Source: Paraburkholderia phenazinium (GTDB lineage Bacteria; Pseudomonadota; Gammaproteobacteria; Burkholderiales; Burkholderiaceae). Taken from it: a stretch of DNA of 64,000 bases. Below the pieces are notes generated by a model. The model saw nothing but the letters and a program-made list of their open reading frames with translations. It was not told the DNA's origin and did no database searches. Within the stretch, counting starts at the first letter, position 1; every line of letters begins with the position of its first letter. The position numbers and the translations under genes were made by a program. Positions 1-9,268 of this stretch are shown one piece after another. The stretch covers positions 1,674,001 through 1,738,000 of the forward strand of contig NZ_FSRM01000002.1 in NCBI RefSeq assembly GCF_900141745.1, given 5' to 3'.

Positions 1-18
1 TGGGTCTGCTTCCCTCAT
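1..18 (-). CDS. 5' end of a leftward gene (partial)
   Basis: Only six codons (M-R-E-A-D-P) are inside the window, on the complement, beginning with ATG at 18. They are preceded by a near-perfect Shine-Dalgarno sequence, AGGAGG, five bases upstream (complement of about 24-29). The strong ribosome binding site is the reason for calling a real gene start. Nothing can be said about function. It would be divergent from the SDR gene at 325. Confidence 0.5.
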
Positions 19-75
19 TAACACCTCCTGAAATACCTGCCGTTCATCTCACGGTATTAGGTGACTTGAATAACC

Positions 76-145
76 CAACGAAACCTGGACGCCCACCTCG
101 CACGACTACCGTGGGCTGGCCAATCCCCACAGCCAGGTTTCGTTG
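76..145. repeat. Nested inverted repeat in a divergent promoter region
   Basis: A perfect 13-bp inverted repeat, CAACGAAACCTGG at 76-88 and CCAGGTTTCGTTG at 133-145, encloses a second 6-bp inverted repeat, GCCCAC at 91-96 and GTGGGC at 111-116. It lies between the leftward gene start at 18 and the SDR start at 325. It could be a looping operator or a structured leader. There is no T-run, so it does not look like a terminator. Confidence 0.5.
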
Positions 146-324
146 ACATCAAAGAGTTGGAACAATAGAATGGTCTTCATACGGACGTAATGTCCCATAT
201 CGGACCAATGCAGGGCGGCGTAGCGGAACGTAGGCTGCGGTCACTTTAGTATTGGTGGGCTTGCATCTTAAGTAGCGTCCGCGCGTAGGGTGCCAGCACT
301 TCTCACGAATCGGGGAGTACGCAA

Positions 325-1095
325 ATGAAACAGCTCGAAGGCAAGAAGGCACTCGTAGTTGCAGGTGCGAATGGCATCGCGCGAGCGTGCGTAGAGCGAT
401 TTGCTTTGGCAGGCGCTGAAGTCTGCTTTTCAGATATCAACGAGAATTCTGGTGAGGCTCTCGCAAACGAATTGCAGCGACAAGGTTTCAAGGCGACGTT
501 TTTCCCCTCCGATGCGGGTGATGCGAAGCAGGTGCGGGCCTTGGTGCAGTCGTCGATAGATACCATGGGCGTAGTTGACATCTTGCTCAACAGCGCAGGG
601 GTAGCAACACCGCAGGATCTGCTCGAAATCACCGAAGAGGTATTCGACCGCACCCTGAACATCAATCTCAAATCGGCGTTCATCGCGAGTCAGGAAGTGG
701 CGCGCCACCTGCTTTCAAGAGAAAGCCCTGGTGTCATCATCAATATGTCATCAGTCAATTCCGTGATGACGATTCCTTCGTTACTTGCTTATAACGTTTC
801 GAAGGGCGGAATTAACCAGTTGACCAGAAATATGGCGGTTACGCTCGCGTCTCACGGCATCCGCGTGAATGCGATTGGCCCTGGCACGATTGAAACTGAG
901 CTGGTGCGAAACACGGTGCTGTCGTCCCCGGACGCCGCGGCAAAAATCATGTCTCGCACACCGATGGGCCGCCTTGGCAAGCCAGAGGAAATTGCATCTA
1001 TTGCTCTATTTCTTGCGAGCAATGAGTCTTCGTACATTACAGGGCAAGTCATCTTTGCAGACGGTGGCCGAATGGGCCTCAACTATACCTGCTGA
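325..1095 (+). CDS. SDR family NAD(P)-dependent oxidoreductase
   Basis: A 256-residue classical short-chain dehydrogenase/reductase. The N-terminal nucleotide-binding loop reads GANGIA, followed by the NSAG motif near residue 90, the catalytic Ser in NMSSVNS and the catalytic YNVSK around residue 157. The C-terminus has the usual ITGQVIFADGG. GGGGAG lies upstream of the ATG. Substrate cannot be read from sequence; such enzymes reduce or oxidise alcohols and ketones in the cytoplasm. The gene sits upstream of a thiamine-diphosphate enzyme and a cupin on the same strand, so a small catabolic operon is likely. Confidence 0.9.
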   Translation: MKQLEGKKALVVAGANGIARACVERFALAGAEVCFSDINENSGEALANELQRQGFKATFFPSDAGDAKQVRALVQSSIDTMGVVDILLNSAGVATPQDLLEITEEVFDRTLNINLKSAFIASQEVARHLLSRESPGVIINMSSVNSVMTIPSLLAYNVSKGGINQLTRNMAVTLASHGIRVNAIGPGTIETELVRNTVLSSPDAAAKIMSRTPMGRLGKPEEIASIALFLASNESSYITGQVIFADGGRMGLNYTC

Positions 1096-1177
1096 AGCAG
1101 CGCACTCCCGATCTCAAACACCCTGAAGCAGAACACGATCCCTAGCGTCTCACACAAACTGTATCGGACGGCATTTC

Positions 1178-2865
1178 ATGCAATGTTCTCTTTCAACGCC
1201 GCGAACTGGCGGGCAAATCCTCATTGATCAGCTGGTACTTCACGGTGTCAAACACCTTTTTTGCGTTCCCGGCGAAAGCTATCTTGCCGCTCTTGATGCA
1301 CTGCATGACGCGCCCATAGAGGTTACGGTTTGTCGGCAGGAGGGAGGTGCCGCCATGATGGCGGAGGCACATGGAAAACTTTCGGGACGACCCGGAATCT
1401 GTTTCGTTACACGTGGCCAGGAGCCACTAACGCCGCGGCCGGCGTTCATATCGCGCAGCAGGACTCCACCCCGATGATCCTTTTCGTCGGCCAGGTCGAA
1501 CGCAAAACCCGCGGCCGCGACGCTTTTCAGGAGGTTGATTATCGGGCGACGTTTGGACACCTTGCGAAATGGGCTACAGAAATCGACGATCCTTCCCGGA
1601 TCCCCGAGATTGTGCTTCGTGCATTCCATGTAGCGACTTCTGGTCGGCCCGGACCTGTAGTGATCGCGCTGCCCGAAGATATGCTTGCAGAGACAGCCAT
1701 CGCATTAGATCCTCAACCGTTCACGCCGGTCGAGACGTTGATCGGCGAAGCGAACGTTGCCACGCTCGATGCACATTTGCGGGCGGCCGAGCGCCCCGTC
1801 GCGATTCTCGGAGGCAGCGGTTGGGACGCCGAGGCTGTGTCCAACTTTGTCCGATTTAGCGAACGATATGGCCTCCCTGTAGCGGTTTCGTATCGTCGGC
1901 AGATGCTCTTTCCGGCAACACATCCCAATTTCATCGGCGATCTTAGCTTCGGAGCGAATCCAAAGCTGGTGGCCCGGATAGAAGAGGCAGATCTCGTATT
2001 GCTGATCGGCACCCGACTGTCCGAAGCAGCGAGTCAGGGTTATACGCTTTTACGAATTCCGACCCCTGCGCAAAATGTCATTCACGTGCATCCGGACACT
2101 AACGAACTGGGGCGCGTTTATCAGCCGACACTCTCCATCAACGCATCGCCGAGGTCCTTCGCCGCCGCGGTTGCAAGGCTGGCCACCCCTGAGCAGCCGT
2201 TATGGGCGTCTTCCACGCAGCTTGCGCGTACGAATTACGAAGGATGGAGTGACCTCAGCAGGATCCAGTCTCCGGGTGAACTCCAAATGGCGCGGATCAT
2301 CGAGTTTCTCCAAAAAAGACTTCCCGCTGATGCGGTTATTTGCAACGGCGCGGGAAACTACTCGATCTGGGTGCATCGCTTTTACCGGTTCAGCGAGTTC
2401 GGAACGCAGCTCGCTCCTACATGCGGCTCCATGGGCTATGGCGTACCCGCAGCGGTCGCTGCGAAACGTGTTCACAGTAACAGAACCGTCGTTTCATTCG
2501 CTGGCGACGGTTGCTTTCTGATGCACGGGCAAGAATTTGCGACCGCGGTGCAATATGAACTTCCCATCATTTTTATCGTGGTGGATAACAGCATGTACGG
2601 CACGATTCGGATGCATCAGGAGAAAAACTATCCTGGCCGGGTTGTCGCCACCACATTACGTAACCCGGACTTCGCCGCATACGCGCAGGCTTTCGGAGGT
2701 TATGGCGAACGCATCGAAACCACCGAAGAATTTGAAGGCGCGTGGGATCGGGCATACGCCTCCGGAAAGCCCGCGATCCTGCACTGTCTGATTGATCCCG
2801 AAGCAATTACTCCTTTCGCAACTCTTAGCTCATTTCGCGAAGCTGCACTTGGTGCTTCAAAATAA
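1178..2865 (+). pseudogene. Thiamine-diphosphate enzyme (acetolactate synthase-like), frameshifted
   Basis: The N-terminal part (GGQILIDQLVLHGVKHLFCVPGES, with the conserved E of CRQEGGAAMMAEAH) is read from 1178. At about 1417 the frame breaks: TRG is followed by out-of-frame residues, while the next frame continues with PGATNAAAGVHIAQQDSTP to 2865. Adding one C to the GGCC at 1415-1418 would restore TRGPGATNA and give about 562 residues with all three TPP-enzyme domains. The C-terminal cofactor motif is GDGCF...NSMYG. The family includes acetolactate synthase, benzoylformate decarboxylase and related carboligases or decarboxylases. The rest of the reading frame is undamaged, so the shift is either very recent or a sequencing error. 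Confidence 0.85.
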
Positions 2866-3071
2866 AAGCAAGGTCGCAGAGCGAGAAGACATCGAATCGA
2901 CAACAAAGGGGATGAAATGACAGGAGCACTATCCGTCAACAGCCCCAGGTATGAAGGCCGTTCGCGTTTCGCAATTACGGCACGGCTGTTTTGCTTCCAC
3001 TGGAAGATGAAAAATCGTCCTTTTGCAAACCCTCGGCGACTGTGTACAGCCGCTCAACGATGGAGATGTCC
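2866..3071 (+). other. Gap with a possible decayed gene start
   Basis: Between the TPP enzyme and the cupin there is an ATG at 2917 with a good AGGGG ribosome binding site. Its frame runs 86 codons into the cupin in the wrong frame. A second ATG at 2953 starts MKAVRVSQ, which resembles the opening of zinc-type quinone oxidoreductases but stops after about 19 codons. No recognisable domain is present. It is probably remnant sequence or a leader. Confidence 0.3.
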
Positions 3072-3428
3072 ATGTCCGAAGTCATTCATTTTCAACGTGA
3101 CACTGTGTCCTTCGAACCGTTCGGCGAACAAGGTAGCGGATCCGCGTCGATCGCACGCCTGGTCGGTCCTGAACTAAGCAAAACCATGGGTGCGGGTCTC
3201 GCGCGTTTCGACAATGTCTCTGTCGAATGGACGGTCCACTACGACGAATTGATTTTTACGCTTGACGGGGCTTTTACGCTGCGCGTCGGTGAGCATGCCT
3301 ATGAGACAAGACCGGGCGATGTGCTTTGGATTCCCGCAGGTACGTCAGTTCGTTACGAAGGCCGCGGCGCGACCATTTTCTACGCGCTTGCGCCGGTGGA
3401 CTGGCGCGAGCGGAGCAACCTGACCTAA
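3072..3428 (+). CDS. Cupin-domain protein (EutQ-like)
   Basis: A 118-residue single-domain cupin. The start at 3072 (MSEVIHF) is preferred over the upstream in-frame ATG at 2991 because GGAG lies just ahead of it and homologous small cupins begin at this point. The beta-barrel motifs are visible: HYDELIFTLDGAFTLRVGE (motif 1 region) and PGDVLWIPAGTSVRYEG (motif 2). The fold matches the ethanolamine-utilisation EutQ-like cupins. The substrate is unknown. It is the last gene of the SDR-TPP enzyme-cupin series and may process the same small carbonyl compound. Confidence 0.8.
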   Translation: MSEVIHFQRDTVSFEPFGEQGSGSASIARLVGPELSKTMGAGLARFDNVSVEWTVHYDELIFTLDGAFTLRVGEHAYETRPGDVLWIPAGTSVRYEGRGATIFYALAPVDWRERSNLT

Positions 3429-3609
3429 GCATCTGTCCACCGCTTTCAGATTTCAAAATATCATCGTCGCTGGTGATGTCGCGAGTGAGATTGCAGTCGC
3501 TTATTTTTTGGCGTGAGGCGAGGCTCTGGAGAGGTGGGGAAAATATAAAATGATATGCAGTACGTAGGAGTATTAATCATCAAAAAATAGCAAATAAATA
3601 TGGTGAAAA

Positions 3610-3810
3610 ATGTATGTCTCACACTATCTTTTTGCGGATGGAATGAGGAAGACACTCGGCGTTCTTTTGCCCGGATTAATGACGCTTCCGGCGACTGTTG
3701 ACGATGTAATTGAGGTATTGGCTGGTCATTGCATGGTTAGGGCGGTCGGTAGAAATGATTGGAGCGAGTATCGCGCCGGGGGTTCGTTTAGTGTTCAACG
3801 CGAGAGCTAG
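3610..3810 (+). pseudogene. ppnP: Decayed ppnP (pyrimidine/purine nucleoside phosphorylase) fragment
   Basis: A 66-codon open frame contains LFADGMRKTLGVLLPG, then IEVLAGHCMV and GRNDWSEYRAGGSFSV. This is the order and spacing of the PpnP (DUF1255) cupin fold as I know it from E. coli (ADGSRKTLG.MLPG..., ILAGE..., ...GGESF.V). The first ~20 and last ~15 residues of that ~94-residue family are missing: the frame ends in QRES-stop where the SFNVPANSSF segment should be. The upstream sequence no longer aligns in frame. I regard it as a remnant. Confidence 0.55.
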
Positions 3811-4272
3811 ATAGATGGGACGGTGTTTGAGACTGTCGATTATGTATGCAGCTACGATGATCGAAAGGTCTGACAGTACGGTCATGGTTCTGCCGCGACG
3901 GTGGAGTTCCACGGGAACGGCTGAGCCGTGACGGAATTGCGGAAGAGGACGCAATCAGGATTCCGTATGGAATACCTCCCGAAACGCTGCGTCGAAGCTT
4001 TCGGTGCGCCCCATGGTTCGTAGAGAACGCCACGCGTGATGCTAAGTCGACGGCAGAGACGTCCGGGCCAGTGCGAGGTGCAGCACTAGGGTTTGCGCTA
4101 AGTACGCAGATTTTTGTTCTTTCTAAAAAAGATCGGGGTCTATAATTAGGCTGTGCGTCCGATATGAAACCTAGGGTCGCATATGGGACCTTGAGCGGGT
4201 CCGTAGCCCCGTTTGCTCAATCTGAGACTCAAACGGACTTCCCATATTCAGGATCACCGAGGACTCGCAAAA
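3811..4272. other. Intergenic stretch, no gene seen
   Basis: About 460 bases between the ppnP remnant and the binding-protein gene. Open frames here are short and have no recognisable motif. TATAAT occurs at 4140-4145 and could be the -10 element for the downstream gene, but no convincing -35 was found. Confidence 0.4.
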
Positions 4273-5442
4273 ATGTTCAAGTCGCTAAAATTTCGTATGC
4301 GGTGTCTTGCAGCCAGCTCCGCACTTCTTGCTCATTCTCTCTTTTTGTCCGCCTACGCGAACGCGCAAGAGACGGTTGTTCAGATCGGGTTAGTGGCGCC
4401 TATGACAGGCCCCTATGCTGGCTACGGCAAAGACTGTGAAAACTCCGCGCGGCTCGCTATCGACGAAGCCAACGCGAAGAAGCTGTCGATCAACGGGAAG
4501 CCCATCAAGCTGCAACTGGTCTCCGCTGATGATCAGGGCGATCCTCGTATTGCTGTTCAGGTCGCTCAACAATTGGTCGACGAGAAAGTTGTTGCTGTGA
4601 TCGGGCACTTCACCTCTGACACTACACTTCCCGCTTCACGAATCTACTCAAAGGCTGGTATTCCAATGATCTCGCCAGCTGCGACTAACCCGAGCATTAC
4701 CCAAGGGGGGTTGTCGACGGTGTATCGGGTTATGCCGACCGATGCACAAAATGCCGGCACGGCTGGTAGATGGGCCGCGACAGCGGGCAACGCGAAGCGG
4801 ATTGCAATCTTGGACGACCGCACTGCCTTCGGGGCTGGGGAAGCTGACGAGTTTGAAAAGGCGGCGCGGGCTAGCGGCGCAACGATTGTCAGCCGCGAAT
4901 ACACAAACGATAAGGCAGTGGATTTCAGCGCCCAGTTGACGAGAATCAAGAGTACAGGTGCAGATCTGCTATTTTTCGCAGGAAGTGGTGACACGCCTTC
5001 TGCCATGGTCGTAAAGCGCATGCGTCAGCTTGGAATGAAGGCGACGTTCGTTGCGGGCGGCGGCGTCGCAGATGCAAACTTTATCAAGATCGCTGGCGAT
5101 GCTGCGGAAGGCGCATTTGTTTGGGACTACGGTTTACCGCTGCAATCGCTGCCGAACGGCAAAGAGTTTGTTGCGAAATACCGAAAAACCTATGATATTG
5201 ACCTGCTCCCCTATGGCCCGTTTAGCTATGACGCAGCCAGCGTGCTGATTCACGCCATAGAAGCAGCCAATTCGACGGAGCCGGCCGATATCAACGCAGC
5301 AATCAAGAAAATCCAGTTCACTGGGATCACCGGTCCTATTGCCTTCCTTGCCAATGGCGATATCAAAACAGCAATTTCAACACTTTACCAAGTGAAGCAA
5401 GGTCAATGGGTCGTTGTGACATCAACCAACAAAGGTGTATGA
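4273..5442 (+). CDS. Branched-chain amino acid-type ABC transporter substrate-binding protein
   Basis: A 389-residue periplasmic binding protein of the LivJ/LivK (peripla_BP_6) family. The start at 4273 (MFKSLKFRMRC) has GAGGA upstream; an in-frame ATG at 4213 has no such site. A signal peptide with a positively charged start and hydrophobic core ends at ANAQ. The mature part opens with VVQIGLVAPMTGPYAGYGKD, and the GHFTSDTTLPAS and SPAATNPS motifs contact ligand in this family. No permease or ATPase gene lies next to it, so it is an orphan component. The ligand may be an amino acid or, as often in this lineage, an aromatic acid. Confidence 0.9.
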   Translation: MFKSLKFRMRCLAASSALLAHSLFLSAYANAQETVVQIGLVAPMTGPYAGYGKDCENSARLAIDEANAKKLSINGKPIKLQLVSADDQGDPRIAVQVAQQLVDEKVVAVIGHFTSDTTLPASRIYSKAGIPMISPAATNPSITQGGLSTVYRVMPTDAQNAGTAGRWAATAGNAKRIAILDDRTAFGAGEADEFEKAARASGATIVSREYTNDKAVDFSAQLTRIKSTGADLLFFAGSGDTPSAMVVKRMRQLGMKATFVAGGGVADANFIKIAGDAAEGAFVWDYGLPLQSLPNGKEFVAKYRKTYDIDLLPYGPFSYDAASVLIHAIEAANSTEPADINAAIKKIQFTGITGPIAFLANGDIKTAISTLYQVKQGQWVVVTSTNKGV

Positions 5443-5777
5443 AATTTAACAGTATGGGGCCATGATCCGGCGGCTGGAAGGGACAGTTTCTTATGAGCTG
5501 TAGCAGGTCAGTGAAAACCTGTCGGTCTATCAAGTAGTGGACGCGTGATTGAGATAGGGCAGCGGCCATTGCTTGTGTAGGTCTCGTTACGCGTATTGCT
5601 GTGGTCTCAGATTGCAGACCTGGCCGCGCCATAAGCGAAGTTGGTTTTGAATGGGCGTTTTGAAACACTGGACCTGACTTCGCCTGGATAGCCACGTGTG
5701 TTGAACAACAAGCCAACCGTTGAGAAGAACTTGATCTCATTCTTCAGTGATCGCGATGCATGGCTTCGAGGAAAAAA
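5443..5777. other. Intergenic stretch, no gene seen
   Basis: About 335 bases. Reverse-strand frames give low-complexity peptides with no motif I recognise. No terminator with a T-run was seen after the binding-protein gene. Confidence 0.4.
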
Positions 5778-6977
5778 ATGTACGATTTTGCGCCAGTTTT
5801 TAAACAACCAACGGGTTCCCCCATCCGCGAGCTTTCAAGATATCTGAACCAACCGGGAATGATTTCGTTTGCAGGCGGAGTTCCAGCGAGTGATCTGTTC
5901 GACGTCCACGGATTTAAACGCGCGAGTGAAATAGCGTTCGAAAATCCAGTGGCGTGCCTGCAGTATGGTGCGACCGAAGGAATGCCCGCGTTAAAGGAAC
6001 AAATTCTCCGGTTTGTGGAAGAAGATGATATTAGACGCGACGATTCGGAGGTTATAGTCACCACGGGGTCTCAACAAGGGTTCGATCTCCTGTTGCGAGC
6101 ATTTGTGTCGTCTGGTGATGTGGTTTTTGTCGAAGAGCGTACCTATCCCGCCACGTTGCAAGCACTAAGGCTGCAACAGGCCTCGGTCACCGGAGTCGCT
6201 GTGGACAGCGACGGACTGGATACGGTTGCGCTAAAACTACTCCTCGAATCGGATACTCTAAAGGCAAAGCCGAAATTGCTCTACGTCGTGCCTTCGTTTT
6301 CGAATCCAAGCGGACTTACGCTGAGCCTGGAGAGAAGGATCGAACTGCTTGAACTGGCTGTTAAGCATCAGTTCGTAATCGTGGAAGATGATCCGTATCA
6401 CGGGTTGCGTTTTGATGGTGAGCCTATCCCTTCCTTGCTCAGTCTCTCAGGTCGCGTCGAAGGTGCTCGAGACTGGGTGGTCCATCTGGGGAGTCTGTCT
6501 AAGATATCGGCGCCAGGCTTGCGGGTGGGATGGACAATCGGACCGGCTGATATCGTGCGCAGATGTGTCATTGCGAAGCAGACCGCCGATCTATGCAGCT
6601 CCACCTGGATGCAGGCCGTTGCAGCCGAGTATCTAAAAAGTGGGGCCCTCAGACCTCATCTGAAAAAAATTGCTGACGAGTACGGGAAGAAGTGTGATGT
6701 GCTGTGTGACTTACTAAAGCAGGAATTTAGTGACGGCATCGTCTTTGATCGCCCAATGGGCGGAATGTTTCTGTGGGCACGCTTGCGATCCGGAAGTGAT
6801 ACCTCGGCGCTTCTTTCTAAGGCGATTGCAAATGACGTTGTTTACGTTCCAGGAAGGGTGTTTTTTGCTGACCAGCCCGACATTTCGTCACTGCGTTTGT
6901 CGTATGCCGCTCCGGGCGAAGTACTGATCAGGGAGGGGGTGCGGCGGCTCAGGCGCGCTTTCGAAGGTTCGCTTTAA
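5778..6977 (+). CDS. PLP-dependent aminotransferase, fold type I (2-aminoadipate transaminase-like)
   Basis: A 399-residue class I/II aminotransferase. ATG at 5778 (MYDFAPVFKQ) is preferred over ATG 5760 because GAGGA at 5768-5772 is correctly spaced for it. Visible features are the FAGGVPASDLF substrate loop, TTGSQQGFDLL cofactor phosphate region, SFSNPSG, VEDDPYHGLRF and the Schiff-base lysine in HLGSLSKISAPGLRVGW. This is the LysN/MocR-aminotransferase subgroup, but without the N-terminal GntR DNA-binding domain, so it is an enzyme. It is convergent with the LysR gene at 7099. Confidence 0.9.
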   Translation: MYDFAPVFKQPTGSPIRELSRYLNQPGMISFAGGVPASDLFDVHGFKRASEIAFENPVACLQYGATEGMPALKEQILRFVEEDDIRRDDSEVIVTTGSQQGFDLLLRAFVSSGDVVFVEERTYPATLQALRLQQASVTGVAVDSDGLDTVALKLLLESDTLKAKPKLLYVVPSFSNPSGLTLSLERRIELLELAVKHQFVIVEDDPYHGLRFDGEPIPSLLSLSGRVEGARDWVVHLGSLSKISAPGLRVGWTIGPADIVRRCVIAKQTADLCSSTWMQAVAAEYLKSGALRPHLKKIADEYGKKCDVLCDLLKQEFSDGIVFDRPMGGMFLWARLRSGSDTSALLSKAIANDVVYVPGRVFFADQPDISSLRLSYAAPGEVLIREGVRRLRRAFEGSL

Positions 6978-7098
6978 CACGCACGCAAGCCTCGTAGTCG
7001 TAGGTCTGGCCGAGTGCGAGGAACAAATGAGCCTGCTGGCAGACGTTAGTGAGGCAGGGATAGCAGCTCTGCTCAAAGCGCCGTACAGACATGGCGGT

Positions 7099-8013
7099 TC
7101 AACGAGGGTTACCGACGATCGACGAGATAAAGTCGAGGAACGCATTCGTCTTCGCGGGCATATGATTTCGAGAGGGATACAGCACATAGAGAGGCCAGCG
7201 TTCGTCGCACCAGTCGGGGAACAGATTGACAAGTCGCCCACTTGCAATCAAGCCTTCAATGCCCAGCTCCATGACCTGGGCGATACAGTATCCAGCCAAA
7301 CATACCGCATGCATCGTACCTGCATCATTAACCATTAATTGGCCTTCGGGATAAAGCTCCATTTGCGTGCCATTGCGATGGAACTCCCATTTAAATGGCA
7401 GGCCTGTCTCAGGATTCCGATATCTCAGGCAAATATGTGAGGAGCCACGCAACTCATCGGGGCTACGCGGGCGGCCGTGCTCTTTCAGGTAAGAAGGCGA
7501 CGCCACCGTGAGTATTCGTGTTTCGAGCAACTTGCGAGCTATCATGGACGAGGACTTCGGCTCGCCGAAACGGATGGCGAGATCGAAGCCCTCAGAGACG
7601 GTGTCGCCGAGTTGGTCGCGTGTGACCAGGTCAAGCTTGAGTTCGGGATGGGCTTTGAGGAACTCGCTTAGGCGTGGTCCAAGAATAAGGTTTGAGAAGA
7701 AAGGGTGAACGTTCACTCGCAGACGTCCACGCACGGTCTCCTTGCTGCAGGCAGCTGACTCAGCGGCCTCCTCCAGTGCGGTGAGCAGCGGCACCACCTG
7801 TTCGTAAAGGCGACGTCCCTCGTCCGTAAGGGTTACGGAACGAGGATGACGGTCGAACAGACGCGCGTCAAGCCGACCCTCGAGTCGCGCGATCGCACGG
7901 CTGACGCCGGGCTGCGACATATTTAGCGCCTCAGCGGCGGCAGCAAAGCTGCCGCTATTGGCCACTGCAGCAAGTACGCTCATCCCATTGAGGGTTCGCT
8001 CGTCGAAAGCCAT
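7099..8013 (-). CDS. LysR-family transcriptional regulator
   Basis: 304 residues starting at 8013 (MAFDERTLNGM), where AGGAG is seven bases upstream; an ATG at 8046 lacks a site. The N-terminal winged helix-turn-helix is clear (SGSFAAAAEALNMSQPGVSRAIARLEGRLDARLF), followed by a LysR substrate-binding domain (RGRLRVNVHPFFSN..., FDLAIRFGEP). The inducer is unknown. It is convergent with the aminotransferase and has a ~370-bp gene-free region upstream, so its target is not obvious. Confidence 0.9.
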   Translation of the reverse strand: MAFDERTLNGMSVLAAVANSGSFAAAAEALNMSQPGVSRAIARLEGRLDARLFDRHPRSVTLTDEGRRLYEQVVPLLTALEEAAESAACSKETVRGRLRVNVHPFFSNLILGPRLSEFLKAHPELKLDLVTRDQLGDTVSEGFDLAIRFGEPKSSSMIARKLLETRILTVASPSYLKEHGRPRSPDELRGSSHICLRYRNPETGLPFKWEFHRNGTQMELYPEGQLMVNDAGTMHAVCLAGYCIAQVMELGIEGLIASGRLVNLFPDWCDERWPLYVLYPSRNHMPAKTNAFLDFISSIVGNPR

Positions 8014-8380
8014 ATGGCTTCTCCTGTCGGTGGTATCTTTTCGCAACAGCGATGGTAGCGAAAAGCGAAGGCCTATTGATAACGCATTCCAAGAGACAAG
8101 ACGGAAGTGTTGTCATTGCCATATCGTGCCGCGCTTGCACTACGTGCCGGTATGCAGATACGGGAGCGAGTGAAACGCGCCTTAATGCCGTCTGAACTAC
8201 CTATAGCCTCAAAGTATCGGAAATGAGACCGCCGCAAAAGTCCGGTGCGACTTTGACCGAGGGATCACGATGAAAAGGTAACTCATCGGTGCCATAACAT
8301 GTCAATAATGTGTTGGGTCGTACTACGACCAGCATCGTCTCCATGTGTCAGCGTCCGACAATTCTGCGGGTGTAAATCGA
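8014..8380. other. Intergenic stretch upstream of the LysR gene
   Basis: About 370 bases with no supportable gene. The only distinct structure is a short palindrome at 8316-8330. Confidence 0.4.
8316..8330. promoter_or_regulatory. Short perfect palindrome, possible operator
   Basis: GGTCGTA at 8316-8322 and TACGACC at 8324-8330 flank a single C. Perfect 7-bp arms in a gene-free gap suggest a protein-binding site, but the cognate factor is unknown. Confidence 0.3.
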
Positions 8381-9211
8381 CTATCCATGGAGAGCTTTAG
8401 CATGAAACGCAATATGATTGCCAATGAAGGTAGTGATGAAGTAGTAGCTATGATCGAATCCAGGATAGAGCCTAAGTGTCAGGGGATGGCCGACTGCTTC
8501 ACAGGAAGCCTTTAACAGATGAGGTTTGAGCTGAGTCTCAAGAAATTCATCTGCAGCGCCTTGATCAACCAGTAGCGGAAGCTTCTCTGCCGCGGACCTG
8601 ACGAGGTCGCACGCATCGTATTGCCTCCATGCTGTACGGTCTGGACCCAGGTACGCCTCGAATGCTTTCTTGCCCCATGGCACCTGGGCGGGAGCGACGA
8701 TCGGCGAGAATGCCGAAACGCTGCGATAGCGGCCCGGATTGCGCAGCGCCACGACGATTGCACCATGGCCGCCCATCGAGTGTCCGCTTATGGAGCGGGC
8801 TTCTGAAGCAGGGAATTCCGATTCGATCAATTCGGGAAGTTCCGTGACAACGTAGTCGTACATCCGGTAGTGGGCTGCCCAAGGTTTCTGGGTTGCATTG
8901 ACGTAAAAGCCTGCACCTTTTCCAAGGTCATAACCCATATCGTCAGCAACCTGTTGCCCGCGAGGGCTGGTGTCCGGAGCGACTATGATGACGCCATGGC
9001 GACTCGCGTATTGTTGAGCTCCGGCCTTCGTGGTGAAATTCTGCTCGGTGCAAGTCAAACCGGAGAGCCAGTACAGTACGGGTAGTTTTTTCCTGGATGC
9101 CAGCGCCGGGAGAAACACCGAGAAGTTCATTGAACAGTTGAGCGAGGCCGACTCATGCCGGTATACGTCCTGCCATCCGTCAAAACAGGCACGGTGTTCT
9201 ATCCGTTCCAT
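8381..9211 (-). CDS. fghA: S-formylglutathione hydrolase
   Basis: A 276-residue esterase D family enzyme that hydrolyses S-formylglutathione to formate and glutathione, the last step of glutathione-dependent formaldehyde oxidation. Diagnostic segments are PVLYWLSGLTCTEQNF, DTSPRG, the nucleophile elbow GHSMGGHGA (Ser about residue 145), and the acid and His near the C-terminus (QGAADEFL and GFDHSYYF). Length matches the family. It is downstream of gfa, adhC and frmR on the same strand, forming a complete detoxification set. Confidence 0.95.
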   Translation of the reverse strand: MERIEHRACFDGWQDVYRHESASLNCSMNFSVFLPALASRKKLPVLYWLSGLTCTEQNFTTKAGAQQYASRHGVIIVAPDTSPRGQQVADDMGYDLGKGAGFYVNATQKPWAAHYRMYDYVVTELPELIESEFPASEARSISGHSMGGHGAIVVALRNPGRYRSVSAFSPIVAPAQVPWGKKAFEAYLGPDRTAWRQYDACDLVRSAAEKLPLLVDQGAADEFLETQLKPHLLKASCEAVGHPLTLRLYPGFDHSYYFITTFIGNHIAFHAKALHG

Positions 9212-9268
9212 TGCGACTCCTATAAATAGCGGACGGATCGGTATGAACGATCCGCCCTGGCTTTTTTG

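Noticed and set aside
9234..9254. Hairpin CGGATCG/CGATCCG followed by CTTTTTT between fghA and gfa
   Set aside because: The T-run is on the plus strand, while both genes are transcribed on the minus strand, so it cannot terminate them in the normal way. A plus-strand gene to end here is absent.
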